Assembly (NCBI RefSeq): GCF_004000845.1
Contig: NZ_BIMA01000071.1
Span: 1-35,891 of the forward strand
Length of the DNA stretch: 35,891 nt
Source of the DNA: Paenibacillus koleovorans NBRC 103111
GTDB taxonomy: Bacteria > Bacillota > Bacilli > Paenibacillales > NBRC-103111
Direction of reading: 5' to 3'
Shown here: piece after piece, positions 7,498 to 15,652 of the stretch
Layout: the number at the start of each line of letters is the position of its first letter
Position numbering within the stretch: the stretch's first letter is position 1
The notes under the pieces: model-generated
The model's database searches: none
What the model was told of the DNA's origin: nothing
Seen by the model: only the letters and a program-made list of their open reading frames with translations
Made by a program: the position numbers and the translations under genes

Positions 7498-9505
7498 AGC
7501 CATCACCAGCAGCTGCTGCAGTCTCAGCCGTCTCGGCCTCGGAGCCAGCCGGCTGCTCCTTCTGCAGGGCGGCGAGAATCTCGCGCGCGAGCTTCTCGCC
7601 GATCCCGAGCGGGCGGAAATCCTCGACCGATGCCTCGCGAATTTTCTTCAGCGAGCCGAAATGCTTAAGCATCGCCTTCCGCCGTTTCTCTCCGACGTTC
7701 GGAATCGCGTCGAGCTGCGAGACGACCATCGATTTCGCCCGCGTCTCGCGGTGGAATGAAATCGCGAAACGATGCACCTCATCCTGGATGCGCTGCAGTA
7801 AGTAGAACTCCTGGCTGTCCCGCGGCAGCGGCACAACTTCCGCCGGATCGCCCGTCATGAGCTGGGCGGTCCGGTGTTTGGCGTCCTTCACTAGGCCGCA
7901 TACCGGAACATAGAGCCCGAGTTCGTTCTCGAGCACGTCGAGAGCGGCGGAGATTTGCCCCTTGCCGCCGTCGACGACGATCAGATCCGGCAGCGGCAAG
8001 TTCTCCTTCAGCACGCGCTCATAGCGGCGCCGAATGACCTCGCGCATCGTCTCGTAATCGTCCGGCCCTTGAACGGTTTTGACCTTGTACTTGCGATATT
8101 CCTTGCGATCCGGCTTGCCGTCGATGAAGACGACCATGGCCGACACCGGATCCGTGCCCTGGATGTTCGAGTTGTCGAACGCCTCGATGCGGCGAATCGC
8201 TTCGGTCCCGAGCCAATTGCCCAAGTTCTCGACCGCCTTGACCGTACGGCCTTCATCCCGCTCGATCAGACGGAACTTCTCCTCCAGCCCGACTCTGGCA
8301 TTTTCCATTGCCATGCCGACGAGCTGCTTTTTCTTCCCCCGCTGCGGATGCAGCACCTTGACCTTCAGCCAGCCTTCCAAAGCCTCGCGAGTTTCCTTGG
8401 ACACCTTGCTTTCGGGCTCCTCGCCCTTTGCCTCTTCGCCCTTTGCTTCGTCGCCCTCGGCCTCTTCGAGCTCCGCTTCAGCTTGGAGTACTTCGGCTCC
8501 CCCCGCCTTCGCTTCCTCTATCGCAGCCGCTGCTGCCGCTACAGCAGCGCTTGCGTCGGTCGGCAGGAACAGTTCCTTCGGCAGCGCCGGATTGTCGCTA
8601 TAATATTGCGAGACGAACGTGATGAAATCGTCGTACGCCTCCCCGTAATACGGGAACGTCGAGGTGCGGCGTTCGATCAGCTTGCCTTGGCGGACGTACA
8701 GGATTTGCACACACATCCAGCCCTTGTCCACGGCGTAGCCGAACACATCGCGGTCCATCGTGTCCGTCGACGTGATTTTCTGCTTCTCCATCAAAGCATC
8801 GATAGCGACGATCTGATCCCGCAGCTCTTTGGCCCGCTCGAAGTTCAACTCCTCGGCCGCCGCCATCATTTTACGATTCAGCTCGTCCTTGATCTGCTCA
8901 TGCCCGCCGTTCAGAAAACGAGATATTTGCTGCACCATCCGCTCGTTCTCAGCCGGAGCTACGTCGTAGACGCATGGGGCGAGGCATTGGCCCAGGTGAT
9001 AGTACAAACACACCCGGTCCGGCATCGTCCTGCATTTGCGCAGCGGGAACAGCCGATCCAGCAGCTTCTTGGTCTGTTGCGCGGCGAAAGCGTTCGGGTA
9101 CGGGCCGAAATATTTGCCCTTGTCCTTGCTGACCTTTCTCGTCACTTCCAGCCGCGGCTCTTTCTCATTCGTTATTTTGATATAGGGAAACGATTTGTCG
9201 TCCTTGAGCAGCACATTGTAGCGCGGATGATGCTTCTTGATCAGGTTGCACTCGAGGATGAGCGCCTCCATGTTGTTCCCCGTCACGATATACTCGAAGT
9301 CGCAAATTTCCGAAACGAGCCGCTGCGTCTTGGCGTTATGGCTGCCGGTGAAATACGACCGCACGCGGTTTTTCAGCACTTTGGCTTTGCCCACGTAGAT
9401 GATCGTGCCTTCCCGGTTCTTCATCAAGTAGCAGCCCGGCTGGTCCGGCAGCAGAGACAGCTTGTGCCCGATGGCGACGCTTACGTTTTGCCGTTCCTCG
9501 CTCAT
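7421..9505 (-). CDS. uvrC: UvrABC system protein C, excinuclease subunit
   Basis: UvrC makes both incisions beside a UvrB-bound DNA lesion in nucleotide excision repair. Seen in order: the GIY-YIG nuclease (GCYLMKN and IIYVGKAK, residues 24-42), a UVR helix pair that contacts UvrB (about 212-232), the RNase H-like nuclease with D444 (FDNSNIQG), D512 (VDGGKGQ) and the HRFAISFHR region, and two helix-hairpin-helix motifs (600-650). At 694 residues it is about 90 longer than usual. The excess is an Ala/Glu-rich insert (about 318-372) and an acidic tail (650-694). The start MSEERQN at 9505 is chosen over 9550 because GGGGGGAGGGGGAG precedes it. Lies downstream of trxA, as in Bacillus. Confidence 0.96.
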   Translation of the reverse strand: MSEERQNVSVAIGHKLSLLPDQPGCYLMKNREGTIIYVGKAKVLKNRVRSYFTGSHNAKTQRLVSEICDFEYIVTGNNMEALILECNLIKKHHPRYNVLLKDDKSFPYIKITNEKEPRLEVTRKVSKDKGKYFGPYPNAFAAQQTKKLLDRLFPLRKCRTMPDRVCLYYHLGQCLAPCVYDVAPAENERMVQQISRFLNGGHEQIKDELNRKMMAAAEELNFERAKELRDQIVAIDALMEKQKITSTDTMDRDVFGYAVDKGWMCVQILYVRQGKLIERRTSTFPYYGEAYDDFITFVSQYYSDNPALPKELFLPTDASAAVAAAAAAIEEAKAGGAEVLQAEAELEEAEGDEAKGEEAKGEEPESKVSKETREALEGWLKVKVLHPQRGKKKQLVGMAMENARVGLEEKFRLIERDEGRTVKAVENLGNWLGTEAIRRIEAFDNSNIQGTDPVSAMVVFIDGKPDRKEYRKYKVKTVQGPDDYETMREVIRRRYERVLKENLPLPDLIVVDGGKGQISAALDVLENELGLYVPVCGLVKDAKHRTAQLMTGDPAEVVPLPRDSQEFYLLQRIQDEVHRFAISFHRETRAKSMVVSQLDAIPNVGEKRRKAMLKHFGSLKKIREASVEDFRPLGIGEKLAREILAALQKEQPAGSEAETAETAAAAGDGFSLEEAPEEPFPEADLQEAKKNPSR

Positions 9506-9536
9506 GAGTCTCCCCCTCCCCCCATAAGTGAAAGAG

Positions 9537-9565
9537 CCCTTTTTCAGCAAGCCGAAAAAGAGCCC
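9537..9565 (-). terminator. Weak terminator after trxA
   Basis: On the minus strand CTTTTTC and GAAAAAG can pair around a short loop in the 95-base gap between trxA and uvrC. The T run after it is interrupted and the stem is AT-rich, so read-through into uvrC is likely. Confidence 0.35.
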
Positions 9566-9600
9566 TCGATCTTCATCTTGTCGTACGCGGGATGCCGAGC

Positions 9601-9915
9601 TTACATATGACGGCTGACCACAGTCTTCAGCGCATCCTTCGGCTTGAAGCCTACGATCTTGTCAACCGGCTGGCCGTCCTTGAACACGATCAGCGTCGGA
9701 ATGCTCATCACGCCGAAGCGTGCCGCCGATTCCGGATTGTCGTCTACATTGACTTTGGCAATCTTAAGATCGCCGATTTCGGAGTCCAGCTCCTCGAGTA
9801 CAGGCGCGATCATTTTGCAAGGGCCGCACCATGGCGCCCAGAAATCCACAAGAACCGTACCGGTCGACTCCACCTCGGATTTGAACGATTGGTCGGATAC
9901 ATTAACGATGGACAT
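9601..9915 (-). CDS. trxA: Thioredoxin
   Basis: This 104-residue cytoplasmic disulfide reductase has the classical active site WCGPC at residues 29-33 inside [14 protein letters not shown], and the conserved cis-proline segment [12 protein letters not shown]. Length is normal. The frame is open far upstream to 10032, but ATG at 9915 is preceded by AAGGAGG and begins [11 protein letters not shown] as in Bacillus TrxA. It is followed by uvrC on the same strand, a conserved pairing. Confidence 0.97.
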   Translation of the reverse strand: MSIVNVSDQSFKSEVESTGTVLVDFWAPWCGPCKMIAPVLEELDSEIGDLKIAKVNVDDNPESAARFGVMSIPTLIVFKDGQPVDKIVGFKPKDALKTVVSRHM

Positions 9916-10021
9916 GATAGTTACCTCCTTCTCTATGCTTGCAAAACCCGAATGGTCACAAAACAAGGCGCCCAGCCGCATTCGGTCCGTCTCCGCTTCC
10001 GAAACGATTGGGTATGCTGTA

Positions 10022-10050
10022 ATATTAATCAATTTTGGTCAACATGTAAA
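10022..10050 (-). promoter_or_regulatory. Promoter of trxA
   Basis: On the minus strand TTTACA (10045-10050) and TAATAT (10022-10027) are spaced by 17 bases, about 105 bases upstream of the trxA start codon. The segment between may hold further control signals that cannot be read by eye. Confidence 0.65.
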
Positions 10051-10177
10051 GTATGCGCCAAATCGGTGTTTTTCATGAACGCGCAGGGCGAGCTAAATTC
10101 CGGATGCATGCGGCGCCAAGAAGGGGCGCATAATGGAAGGAAGCGGCACCGATGCCGATTTGTCACCTTCTCGTCAC

Positions 10178-10206
10178 TTTACAGGCACGTTCCGGTTGGG
10201 TATACT
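10178..10206 (+). promoter_or_regulatory. Promoter of the small YqzM-like gene
   Basis: TTTACA (10178-10183), 17 bases, and TATACT (10201-10206) make a good sigma-A type promoter. The start codon follows 39 bases after the -10 box. Confidence 0.75.
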
Positions 10207-10244
10207 AATCACATCAGTATGGCTGTTTTTAGGAGGCATGTCGG

Positions 10245-10379
10245 ATGAACGATCCTAGACTTCACGTCAATGAAGAACCAAGCAACGATTTCCTCGATGT
10301 AGCCATCGGGCTCGGCGCGACTTTCGGCTTGTTCTTCCTTATGGCACTTGTTGCGACAATTATCAAGATCTACGTATAA
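10245..10379 (+). CDS. YqzM-like small membrane protein
   Basis: A 44-residue peptide starts at ATG 10245 behind AGGAGG (10231-10236). It has a polar head (MNDPRLHVNEEPSNDFLD), then one hydrophobic helix (about residues 20-41) ending ATIIKIYV. The length, the single helix and the ATxIK ending resemble Bacillus YqzM, a conserved small protein of unknown function. It is too short for usual ORF cut-offs but has its own promoter, ribosome binding site and terminator, so it is very likely real. The family assignment is from memory and tentative. Confidence 0.75.
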   Translation: MNDPRLHVNEEPSNDFLDVAIGLGATFGLFFLMALVATIIKIYV

Positions 10380-10399
10380 ATTGCCGCGCGCAAACATCG

Positions 10400-10435
10400 A
10401 AACGGAGCCATTCCTCGGGGGAAGGCTCCGTTTTA
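10400..10435 (+). terminator. Terminator of the YqzM-like gene
   Basis: AACGGAGCC pairs with GGCTCCGTT, extended by TTCC/GGAA with one bulged A, and runs into TTTT. The converse strand also ends in a short T run (GTTTCG), so it may also help stop the convergent HesB-like gene that ends at 10454. Confidence 0.85.
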
Positions 10436-10453
10436 CGTTACTTGCTGCGTTTC

Positions 10454-10756
10454 TTAATGGTCGCCGTGATTGCCCTTGCTCGGGTTGATGATCATGAACC
10501 CTTCTTGATCGCCGTACAGGTAGTCGATCTTCACGCCGTCCAGCAGCGGCTGATCCTTCTGCACGATGACCGAGATGCCCTTGTCCGTCTCGACTACGAC
10601 GTCATTCGCGCCCGGCTTGTCCAGATCGAGGCCATAGTGGGCGTGGTCGCCGTGCGCATGCGTCACGAGGACGCGAAGCAGCAGCTCCTTGTTCTCTTCC
10701 TTGTCCAGCTCCGTTTGAATCACTTTAGCTGCATTGCGCGTTATTTTCACGTTCAT
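10454..10756 (-). CDS. HesB/IscA-like protein lacking cysteines
   Basis: This 100-residue protein has the HesB/IscA fold pattern: an N-terminal helix (TRNAAKVIQTELDKE), LRVLVT, GLDL, and DGVKIDYLYGDQEGFMIINP. IscA proteins carry an Fe-S cluster or iron with one cysteine after the RV strand and a C-terminal CGCG motif. Here there is no cysteine at all. The first site reads HAHGDHAHYG (H33, H35, H38, H40) and the C-terminus ends GNHGDH. The fold assignment is good; the function as a metal or Fe-S carrier is uncertain. GAAGGAGAG precedes the ATG. It has its own promoter. Confidence 0.85.
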   Translation of the reverse strand: MNVKITRNAAKVIQTELDKEENKELLLRVLVTHAHGDHAHYGLDLDKPGANDVVVETDKGISVIVQKDQPLLDGVKIDYLYGDQEGFMIINPSKGNHGDH

Positions 10757-10791
10757 GCCGATCTCTCCTTCGATTCCAAATATGCTCCTAT

Positions 10792-10820
10792 ATTGTAGAA
10801 TAAGGCGGTGGGGAAAGCAA
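10792..10820 (-). promoter_or_regulatory. Promoter of the HesB-like gene
   Basis: Minus-strand TTGCTT (10815-10820) and TACAAT (10792-10797) are 17 bases apart and 36 bases before the start codon. This separates the gene from dnaI upstream. Confidence 0.65.
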
Positions 10821-10825
10821 TCAGC

Positions 10826-11788
10826 CTATTGCGGTTTGCCCGCCCCCCGTTTGTTGAAGCCACCTATCTTGATCACATCGACGAAAGGCCGAATGCGGTC
10901 CATGATGCGCTGTCCCTTGAACTCTTCGTCCCCATCGCGGCTCGTGAAGCTGAAATGTCGTTCCAAAGCATCCAGCTCATAGTTGGACGTGAAGAACGTC
11001 GGCTTGCGGTTCATCCGATAGTTGAGAATCGCACCCATCACATGATCGCGCACCCAAGGGCTCAAGTTCTCCGCGCCGATGTCGTCGAACACGACCAGGT
11101 CCGTCTCCTTCAAAATATCGACCGTCTCCTTCAGCTTCTGCGGCTCCTGGATCATCGACTTGAGGTCCTCGACGAAATCCGGCATGTAGACGATCGCGCC
11201 GGTCAATCCTTCCTTGGCGAGCTGGTACAGCAAGTACGACATGAGGTACGTCTTGCCCGTCCCGAACGGACCGACAAGGTACAGCCCCGTACGCTGCAGC
11301 CCCTGATCCTTCGTCTGGTCGATGTAATTCTGCAGTTGGCCGACCGCCTGGGTTCGATCCATGTCCATGAACAGAATCTGTTCGCTGGAATAGCCTTCCT
11401 CGAGCGCCTTGACGTCTACATAGAAGCTGCGAATGCGGCTGCGGATCGTGTCCTGGTTGTTTTTGGCGATCCACTTTTTGCACGAGACCTTGTAGTCGTG
11501 AATGTAAGTCTGGCCGTTGATCTGTTCGACATTGAGGCGGGTGTAATGGCCTTGAAAATCGTTCGGGCACTTGTCGAGGCCGGGACAGCTCGTACAATTG
11601 CGGTACTCGACGACGTATTGGTACAGCCGGTTCATATGGATCTTGAGGGTCTGCTCGTCCAGTTCCGGATGCTTCATTCGCAGTTTGGCAATGAGCGGAT
11701 CGTCCAGGAGCTCCCGGATCGTCTGCTCGGCCTGCTTCATGAACGACAGATCCGGTAGGCCCGACAGCAAACGCGATAACGATTCCAT
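10826..11788 (-). CDS. dnaI: Primosomal protein DnaI, helicase loader ATPase
   Basis: This 320-residue AAA+ protein loads the replicative helicase DnaC onto DNA together with DnaB and DnaD in Firmicutes. The N-terminal helicase-binding domain has its zinc-type cysteines (C65, C68, C74, with H81 and C103 nearby). The ATPase core shows Walker A GPFGTGKT (173-180), Walker B LVVFDD (231-236), a sensor TSNY (267-270) and an arginine-rich end (RIMDRIR). ATG at 11788 follows AGAGGAGG and lies 21 bases after dnaB, so the two form an operon, as is usual. Confidence 0.96.
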   Translation of the reverse strand: MESLSRLLSGLPDLSFMKQAEQTIRELLDDPLIAKLRMKHPELDEQTLKIHMNRLYQYVVEYRNCTSCPGLDKCPNDFQGHYTRLNVEQINGQTYIHDYKVSCKKWIAKNNQDTIRSRIRSFYVDVKALEEGYSSEQILFMDMDRTQAVGQLQNYIDQTKDQGLQRTGLYLVGPFGTGKTYLMSYLLYQLAKEGLTGAIVYMPDFVEDLKSMIQEPQKLKETVDILKETDLVVFDDIGAENLSPWVRDHVMGAILNYRMNRKPTFFTSNYELDALERHFSFTSRDGDEEFKGQRIMDRIRPFVDVIKIGGFNKRGAGKPQ

Positions 11789-11809
11789 CCGGGGTTCCTC
11801 CTCTCATCT

Positions 11810-13378
11810 CTATTTCTTCAGCTTCCCGTCCAGCTTCTGCGCGCGGCGGCGCATCTCCTCCAGCTGCTCTTGCGTGAGCTGAGGGGCGGTGGGAATATCG
11901 GTAATGATCGATATTTTGGGCTTCTGCGACTGCTGGGCGTTGCCGGCTCTGCCGTTGTTGTAGCTGCGGCGGCCTCCTGGGGCTGCTGTGGAGGTTCGGC
12001 TGTCCTTGCCTGCTGCAGACGCGGAATCGCGCCCGCCGGTCCGCTTCAGCGTCTGTTCACGGATATATTCGACCGCCTGCTCATAAGTGCCTACACCCTT
12101 GGCGAGCATATTGGAAGCGACGGAGTCGATGTAGCCCTTCGTCCAGGACGATTCCTTGTAGACGTGCAGGTGATGGATCATGACGTTGATCACTTCATCC
12201 GGCAGCTTGTAGTTAATATCGATTTTGTCGAAAATATCGGCCACCGTCTTCGGTACGGTCCCCTTCGGGAAAAAGCGGCTGAGCAGCTGCGTGTAAGGCT
12301 CGTTGCGAAGCAGCGCGTTGTACTGGTGAATGTCGCACTGTCCAATGAAGAGCGTCGGCACTTCCAAATAGTAGCTCATCTCGACCGTCTTCTCCTCGAT
12401 GCCTTCCCACTGGGAAGACTCGCGGCTGTTCGAACGTCGGACGGCCTCGGCCGCCGCTTCCGCCTTGACGATATGGCGCTCCCGCTCTTCGTCGCGCTTG
12501 CGGCCTTGTCGGTAATTCATGTTTGCCTTGTATTGGAGCAGGTCAACCTGCAGCTCGCCGGCTTCATCGAACACGCCGTCCTCGTCCAGCAGACGTACCG
12601 TATCTTGCAGCGTGAGCGAGAATTTGCGCGCGGTCATATTGATCGCGATCATCTGCTGCGGCTCATAACGAAGCGCTTCGACGAACGGACGGTTGGCCGA
12701 TTCGCGCGGGAACCGGGTGATGATCTCCGTGTAATGGAACGCTTTGCTCGTCACGTCCAGGCCGGATGAGCGCTCGCGAGTTGGAGCCGTCTCGTAGAGC
12801 GCCTGCTCCAGCTCGAAATCGATAACGGATGTGTTCAGCTGGAACAAGTCGTAGAATGGCACGGAGATGTTCTCGGCGACGGCATCCGGATCGGCCAGCT
12901 CTTCCGGCTCCTGGCACTGGAACGACTCGCGAAGCGCGAGCACGGCGTATTTGCCGACCTTGTCCCTGAGGAGCATGACGAGGTGCTGGTTTTTGAAAAA
13001 CTCGTCCGGCGCCAGCGGTGCGAGCAGCTGGTATTCGTACATGTAATCGTCGATCGCCGGGAAATAACGTCGCGTCGTCTGCAAGAGCCCGACCGCCTCC
13101 AGCTTCGACGTCGTCTCGATGAAGATCTTGCGCCCGCGTTCGCCCGGCTCCAGATCGAGCGCCAGGAACAGCTTGCGCTGCTGCTCCAGCTCGGAATAGC
13201 CGAGGCGATCGGCCGGCACTTGGCCCGCCAGCGTCTGGTAGATGCTGATCGCGTACGCGCCTATCATCGGCTGATAGATGCTCGTTAGCATTTTCAGCTC
13301 CAGAACGCCCAGCGCAAACTCGCGGTATACATAGAACCGATGGTTTTCGGTAAAATGGTGCATGTTCGAAATTCGCAT
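11810..13378 (-). CDS. dnaB: Replication initiation and membrane attachment protein DnaB
   Basis: This 522-residue Firmicute DnaB (not the helicase) acts with DnaD and DnaI at oriC and at restart sites. The N-terminal winged-helix region (MLTSIYQPMIGAYAISIYQTL, about residues 30-50) and the DnaB/DnaD-type C-terminal domain (about 370-440, ending near YIREQTLKR) are recognisable. A Ser/Gly/Asn-rich linker (about 445-490) precedes a conserved tail with QLTQEQLEEMRRRAQ. It is some 50 residues longer than B. subtilis DnaB, mostly in linkers. ATG at 13378 has AGGAGC 8 bases upstream. Pairing with dnaI supports the call. Confidence 0.93.
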   Translation of the reverse strand: MRISNMHHFTENHRFYVYREFALGVLELKMLTSIYQPMIGAYAISIYQTLAGQVPADRLGYSELEQQRKLFLALDLEPGERGRKIFIETTSKLEAVGLLQTTRRYFPAIDDYMYEYQLLAPLAPDEFFKNQHLVMLLRDKVGKYAVLALRESFQCQEPEELADPDAVAENISVPFYDLFQLNTSVIDFELEQALYETAPTRERSSGLDVTSKAFHYTEIITRFPRESANRPFVEALRYEPQQMIAINMTARKFSLTLQDTVRLLDEDGVFDEAGELQVDLLQYKANMNYRQGRKRDEERERHIVKAEAAAEAVRRSNSRESSQWEGIEEKTVEMSYYLEVPTLFIGQCDIHQYNALLRNEPYTQLLSRFFPKGTVPKTVADIFDKIDINYKLPDEVINVMIHHLHVYKESSWTKGYIDSVASNMLAKGVGTYEQAVEYIREQTLKRTGGRDSASAAGKDSRTSTAAPGGRRSYNNGRAGNAQQSQKPKISIITDIPTAPQLTQEQLEEMRRRAQKLDGKLKK

Positions 13379-13429
13379 GGTGCATGCTCCTATCTATCGA
13401 CCTTTCGACAAGAAAAGTCGACTTCTCTC

Positions 13430-13435
13430 ATTCTA
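13430..13435 (-). promoter_or_regulatory. Possible extended -10 promoter of dnaB-dnaI
   Basis: The minus strand reads TGATAGAAT, an extended -10 element, 51 bases before the dnaB start. No good -35 box is seen. It sits just past the terminator of the YuiB-like gene, so a start here makes sense. Confidence 0.45.
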
Positions 13436-13447
13436 TCATAAATGGAG

Positions 13448-13481
13448 AAAAAAAGACTCCGCCCTTTTTCCCGACGGAGTC
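13448..13481 (-). terminator. Terminator of the YuiB-like gene
   Basis: On the minus strand GACTCCG pairs with CGGAGTC and is followed by seven T. It isolates the small membrane protein gene from dnaB on the same strand. Confidence 0.92.
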
Positions 13482-13515
13482 CTTCCTGTCTCGCTTCCAT
13501 ACCGTTGTCGAACCG

Positions 13516-13800
13516 TTAGAACATCTTGAATCCGCGCTCCCGCAATGCTTTGATCGCCGACCCGCTCAGAAACGCTCCGAACAGCCCGCCGATAAACGGC
13601 GTATAGTCGACAATCGTGTTGCCGGCGAGATTTTCCCACAGCGTGCCCGATTCCCAAGCCCAGTACAGGAACATTCCGATCACCGCAAGCACGTATAAAT
13701 ACACCGGGAATACCGTCGTCTTCAACAGCATGTTGAAAATAAAGCCGATCCCGAACGCCAGCACGAAAATTAGCAAAGCCGCAATGACCAATTGAATCAT
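13516..13800 (-). CDS. YuiB-like membrane protein
   Basis: This 94-residue integral membrane protein has three hydrophobic segments (about residues 2-26, 29-49 and 66-83) and ends ALRERGFKMF. The FGIGFIFNMLL segment and the SGSAIKALR...GFKMF ending match the Bacillus YuiB family, whose function is not known. ATG at 13800 is chosen over 13872 because GGAGGAAGG precedes it and the upstream codons overlap the promoter. Monocistronic with promoter and terminator. Confidence 0.8.
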   Translation of the reverse strand: MIQLVIAALLIFVLAFGIGFIFNMLLKTTVFPVYLYVLAVIGMFLYWAWESGTLWENLAGNTIVDYTPFIGGLFGAFLSGSAIKALRERGFKMF

Positions 13801-13843
13801 GGTCGATCCTTCCTCCTGCCGAATAGCGAATTCATCTCCTTTT

Positions 13844-13872
13844 AGTGTAAAAAGGGACGGGCCTAAAGTCAA
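13844..13872 (-). promoter_or_regulatory. Promoter of the YuiB-like gene
   Basis: Minus-strand TTGACT (13867-13872), a 17-base spacer and TACACT (13844-13849). Confidence 0.75.
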
Positions 13873-13942
13873 CCCGCCGCTCGGAACCGATGGCTGATTG
13901 ATGTTATCGGCGCTCCAATTGGTGACAGCTCTGTGACAGCGT

Positions 13943-13971
13943 TTGCCCTTTGGGAGGCGTTTCGCTACAAT
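13943..13971 (+). promoter_or_regulatory. Promoter of hemQ
   Basis: TTGCCC (13943-13948), 17 bases and TACAAT (13966-13971), 39 bases before the hemQ start codon. Confidence 0.65.
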
Positions 13972-14010
13972 ACTGGTAAAACCTTGATTGATAAAGGAGC
14001 CCTACGACCG

Positions 14011-14757
14011 ATGAGCGATGCCGTACAAACACTGGAAGGCTGGTACGCCCTTCACGATTTCCGCACGATCGACTGGACCGCCTGGAAGCAGCTAAGCGCC
14101 GAAGAGCGTGCCAGCGCCGAGGACGAGCTATACACGCTGCTGCAGGAGTGGCGCACCGTGGAGGCAGACAAGCAGGGCAGCACCGCCTTCTACAATATCG
14201 TCGGGCAGAAAGCCGATTTCGTCTTCATGCACCTGCGCGAGACGCTGGAGGAGCTGTCGGCGATCGAAACCGCGTTTAACAAAACCACATTCGCTCGGTA
14301 CACGAAGCCTGCCTACTCTTACGTGTCCGTTGTCGAGCTGAGCAACTACATGTCCAAGCCGGGCGTCGATCCGATGGAAGATCCGGAAGTGGTCGCCCGC
14401 TTGAAGCCGACCTTGCCGAAGACGCGCCACATCTGCTTCTACCCGATGAACAAACGCCGCTCGGGCGGTGACAACTGGTACATGCTGAGCATGGAAGACC
14501 GCCGCGCGATGATGCGCAGCCACGGCATGATCGGCCGCAGCTACGCGGGACGCGTACGCCAGATCATCACCGGCTCCGTCGGCTTCGACGACTGGGAGTG
14601 GGGCGTGACGCTGTTCGCGGACGAGGCGCTGACGTTCAAGAAGCTCGTGTACGAGATGCGCTTCGACGAAGTGAGCGCGCGCTTCGGCGACTTCGGCGAC
14701 TTCTACGTCGGCAATTTGCTCGACGAAGCGAAGTGCCGCGAGTTGTTGCGGGTGTAG
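14011..14757 (+). CDS. hemQ: Coproheme decarboxylase HemQ (chlorite dismutase fold)
   Basis: HemQ performs the last step of heme synthesis in most Gram-positive bacteria, two oxidative decarboxylations of coproheme III to heme b using peroxide. The 248-residue length is typical. The reactive tyrosine is Y144 in FYPMNKRR and the axial ligand is H171 in MRSHGMIGR; both fit the Listeria positions with a 3-residue shift. [10 protein letters not shown] and the [10 protein letters not shown] ending are also typical. The frame opens at 13933, but ATG at 14011 has AAAGGAG (13993-13999) and begins [18 protein letters not shown]. Single-gene unit with promoter and terminator. Confidence 0.97.
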   Translation: MSDAVQTLEGWYALHDFRTIDWTAWKQLSAEERASAEDELYTLLQEWRTVEADKQGSTAFYNIVGQKADFVFMHLRETLEELSAIETAFNKTTFARYTKPAYSYVSVVELSNYMSKPGVDPMEDPEVVARLKPTLPKTRHICFYPMNKRRSGGDNWYMLSMEDRRAMMRSHGMIGRSYAGRVRQIITGSVGFDDWEWGVTLFADEALTFKKLVYEMRFDEVSARFGDFGDFYVGNLLDEAKCRELLRV

Positions 14758-14770
14758 GGAAATGAATAGA

Positions 14771-14809
14771 AGACCTCCTGAACGCTGCTATAGCGTTGGG
14801 AGGTCTTTT
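14771..14809 (+). terminator. Terminator of hemQ
   Basis: AGACCTCC pairs with GGAGGTCT, with an inner AACGC/GCGTT stem, followed by TTTT. It starts 13 bases after the stop codon. Confidence 0.92.
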
Positions 14810-14822
14810 GACATTTCACCGA

Positions 14823-14915
14823 CTATTCGAGTTCTTTGCCCAGCAAAGGCAACAGTCGGTCGTAGGCGATCACATCGATCAGATCCTGCTTCAAGAAGGT
14901 GATAAAGTACCCTAG
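14823..14915 (-). pseudogene. Possible remnant of an unidentified protein C-terminus
   Basis: The minus strand has a 30-codon open stretch ending in TAG that reads like a real helical protein end (FITFLKQDLIDVIAYDRL then LPLLGKELE). It is cut off upstream by a stop codon, with no start codon or ribosome binding site. The family was not recognised. The rest of the 14810-15060 gap shows only AT-rich sequence. Confidence 0.3.
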
Positions 14916-15075
14916 TTACACATTCGACATTTTCCAACAAATCCCTTATTTGGTTATGAGGAAATTGAGAAAAATAGAAACCGAAACGAATTTTCTAACG
15001 TATGAAACTAGTGGCGGCTTCTGCGATAACCGTTTTCTTATTGCGAGATAGATCCCGTTTAGGAGGCTGATGCAT

Positions 15076-15462
15076 ATGAAATGTCCGGTTTGCAGCGACG
15101 TACGCATGCGCGAGGTGGAGAAGGATGGCATCCTGATCGATGTGTGTCCGGATTGCAAGGGAGTCTGGCTTGACCGAGGCGAGTTGGATAAGCTGATGGC
15201 GGGTGTAAAGGAATTCCGCCAAGATTATGAGCGCGAGATGAGGAGCCGAGGCGGCTCGCAGCCGCAGGGGTATCCGGACCGCGATCGGCCGGCGGCGGCG
15301 TACAACCAGGAGCAGCGCTATGATAGCGACCGCAAGTACGAGAAGCGCTATGATGACGATGACGACAAGTACAAGCAATATCCGAACCAGGGTTACGGTC
15401 ACGGGTATCCGAAGCATAAGAAGAAAAAGTCGGTGTTCGACGTGTTCGAAGATTTATTTTAG
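15076..15462 (+). CDS. TFIIB-type zinc-ribbon protein
   Basis: This 128-residue protein has a zinc ribbon at residues 1-42: CPVC near the start, then CPDCKGVWLDRGELDKL, the zf-TFIIB signature. A long charged, Tyr/Asp/Lys-rich and probably unstructured middle (about 50-115) follows, and a short hydrophobic end SVFDVFEDLF that may bind a partner. The role is unknown; similar proteins are common and uncharacterised. ATG at 15076 is preferred over 15070 because AGGAGG (15061-15066) is 9 bases away rather than 3. Confidence 0.85.
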   Translation: MKCPVCSDVRMREVEKDGILIDVCPDCKGVWLDRGELDKLMAGVKEFRQDYEREMRSRGGSQPQGYPDRDRPAAAYNQEQRYDSDRKYEKRYDDDDDKYKQYPNQGYGHGYPKHKKKKSVFDVFEDLF

Positions 15463-15501
15463 ATAGCAGCCGCTTATGGGGACGCAGCAGAGGGAGCATC
15501 C

Positions 15502-15603
15502 TTTGCACCAACTCCGGCTTCCTGCACCTTCTGGAGCCCGAGTTAGTCCATTTTTGCACCAACTCAGGCTTCCTGCACCCTCTGGAGCCCGAGTTAGTCC
15601 ATC
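15502..15603. repeat. Two 51-bp direct repeats, each a degenerate palindrome
   Basis: Two neighbouring copies (15502-15552 and 15553-15603) start TTTGCACCAACTC, share GGCTTCCTGCACC and end CTGGAGCCCGAGTTAGTCCA. They differ at only a few bases. Within each copy TGCACCAACTCnGGCT can pair with AGCCCGAGTTAGTCCA (13 of 16 positions), so each can form a hairpin. This looks like a dispersed extragenic repeat between two convergent genes. Confidence 0.85.
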
Positions 15604-15652
15604 TTCCCCTCCTGCGCTCATACTGGCCGGATGGTGCGTAACAGGGATTCCC

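Noticed and set aside
7955-9610. 551-codon plus-strand frame opposite uvrC
   Set aside because: Antisense shadow of uvrC with no ribosome binding site or family resemblance.
15502-15603. CRISPR array
   Set aside because: Only two copies, directly adjacent with no unique spacers, and no cas gene nearby.
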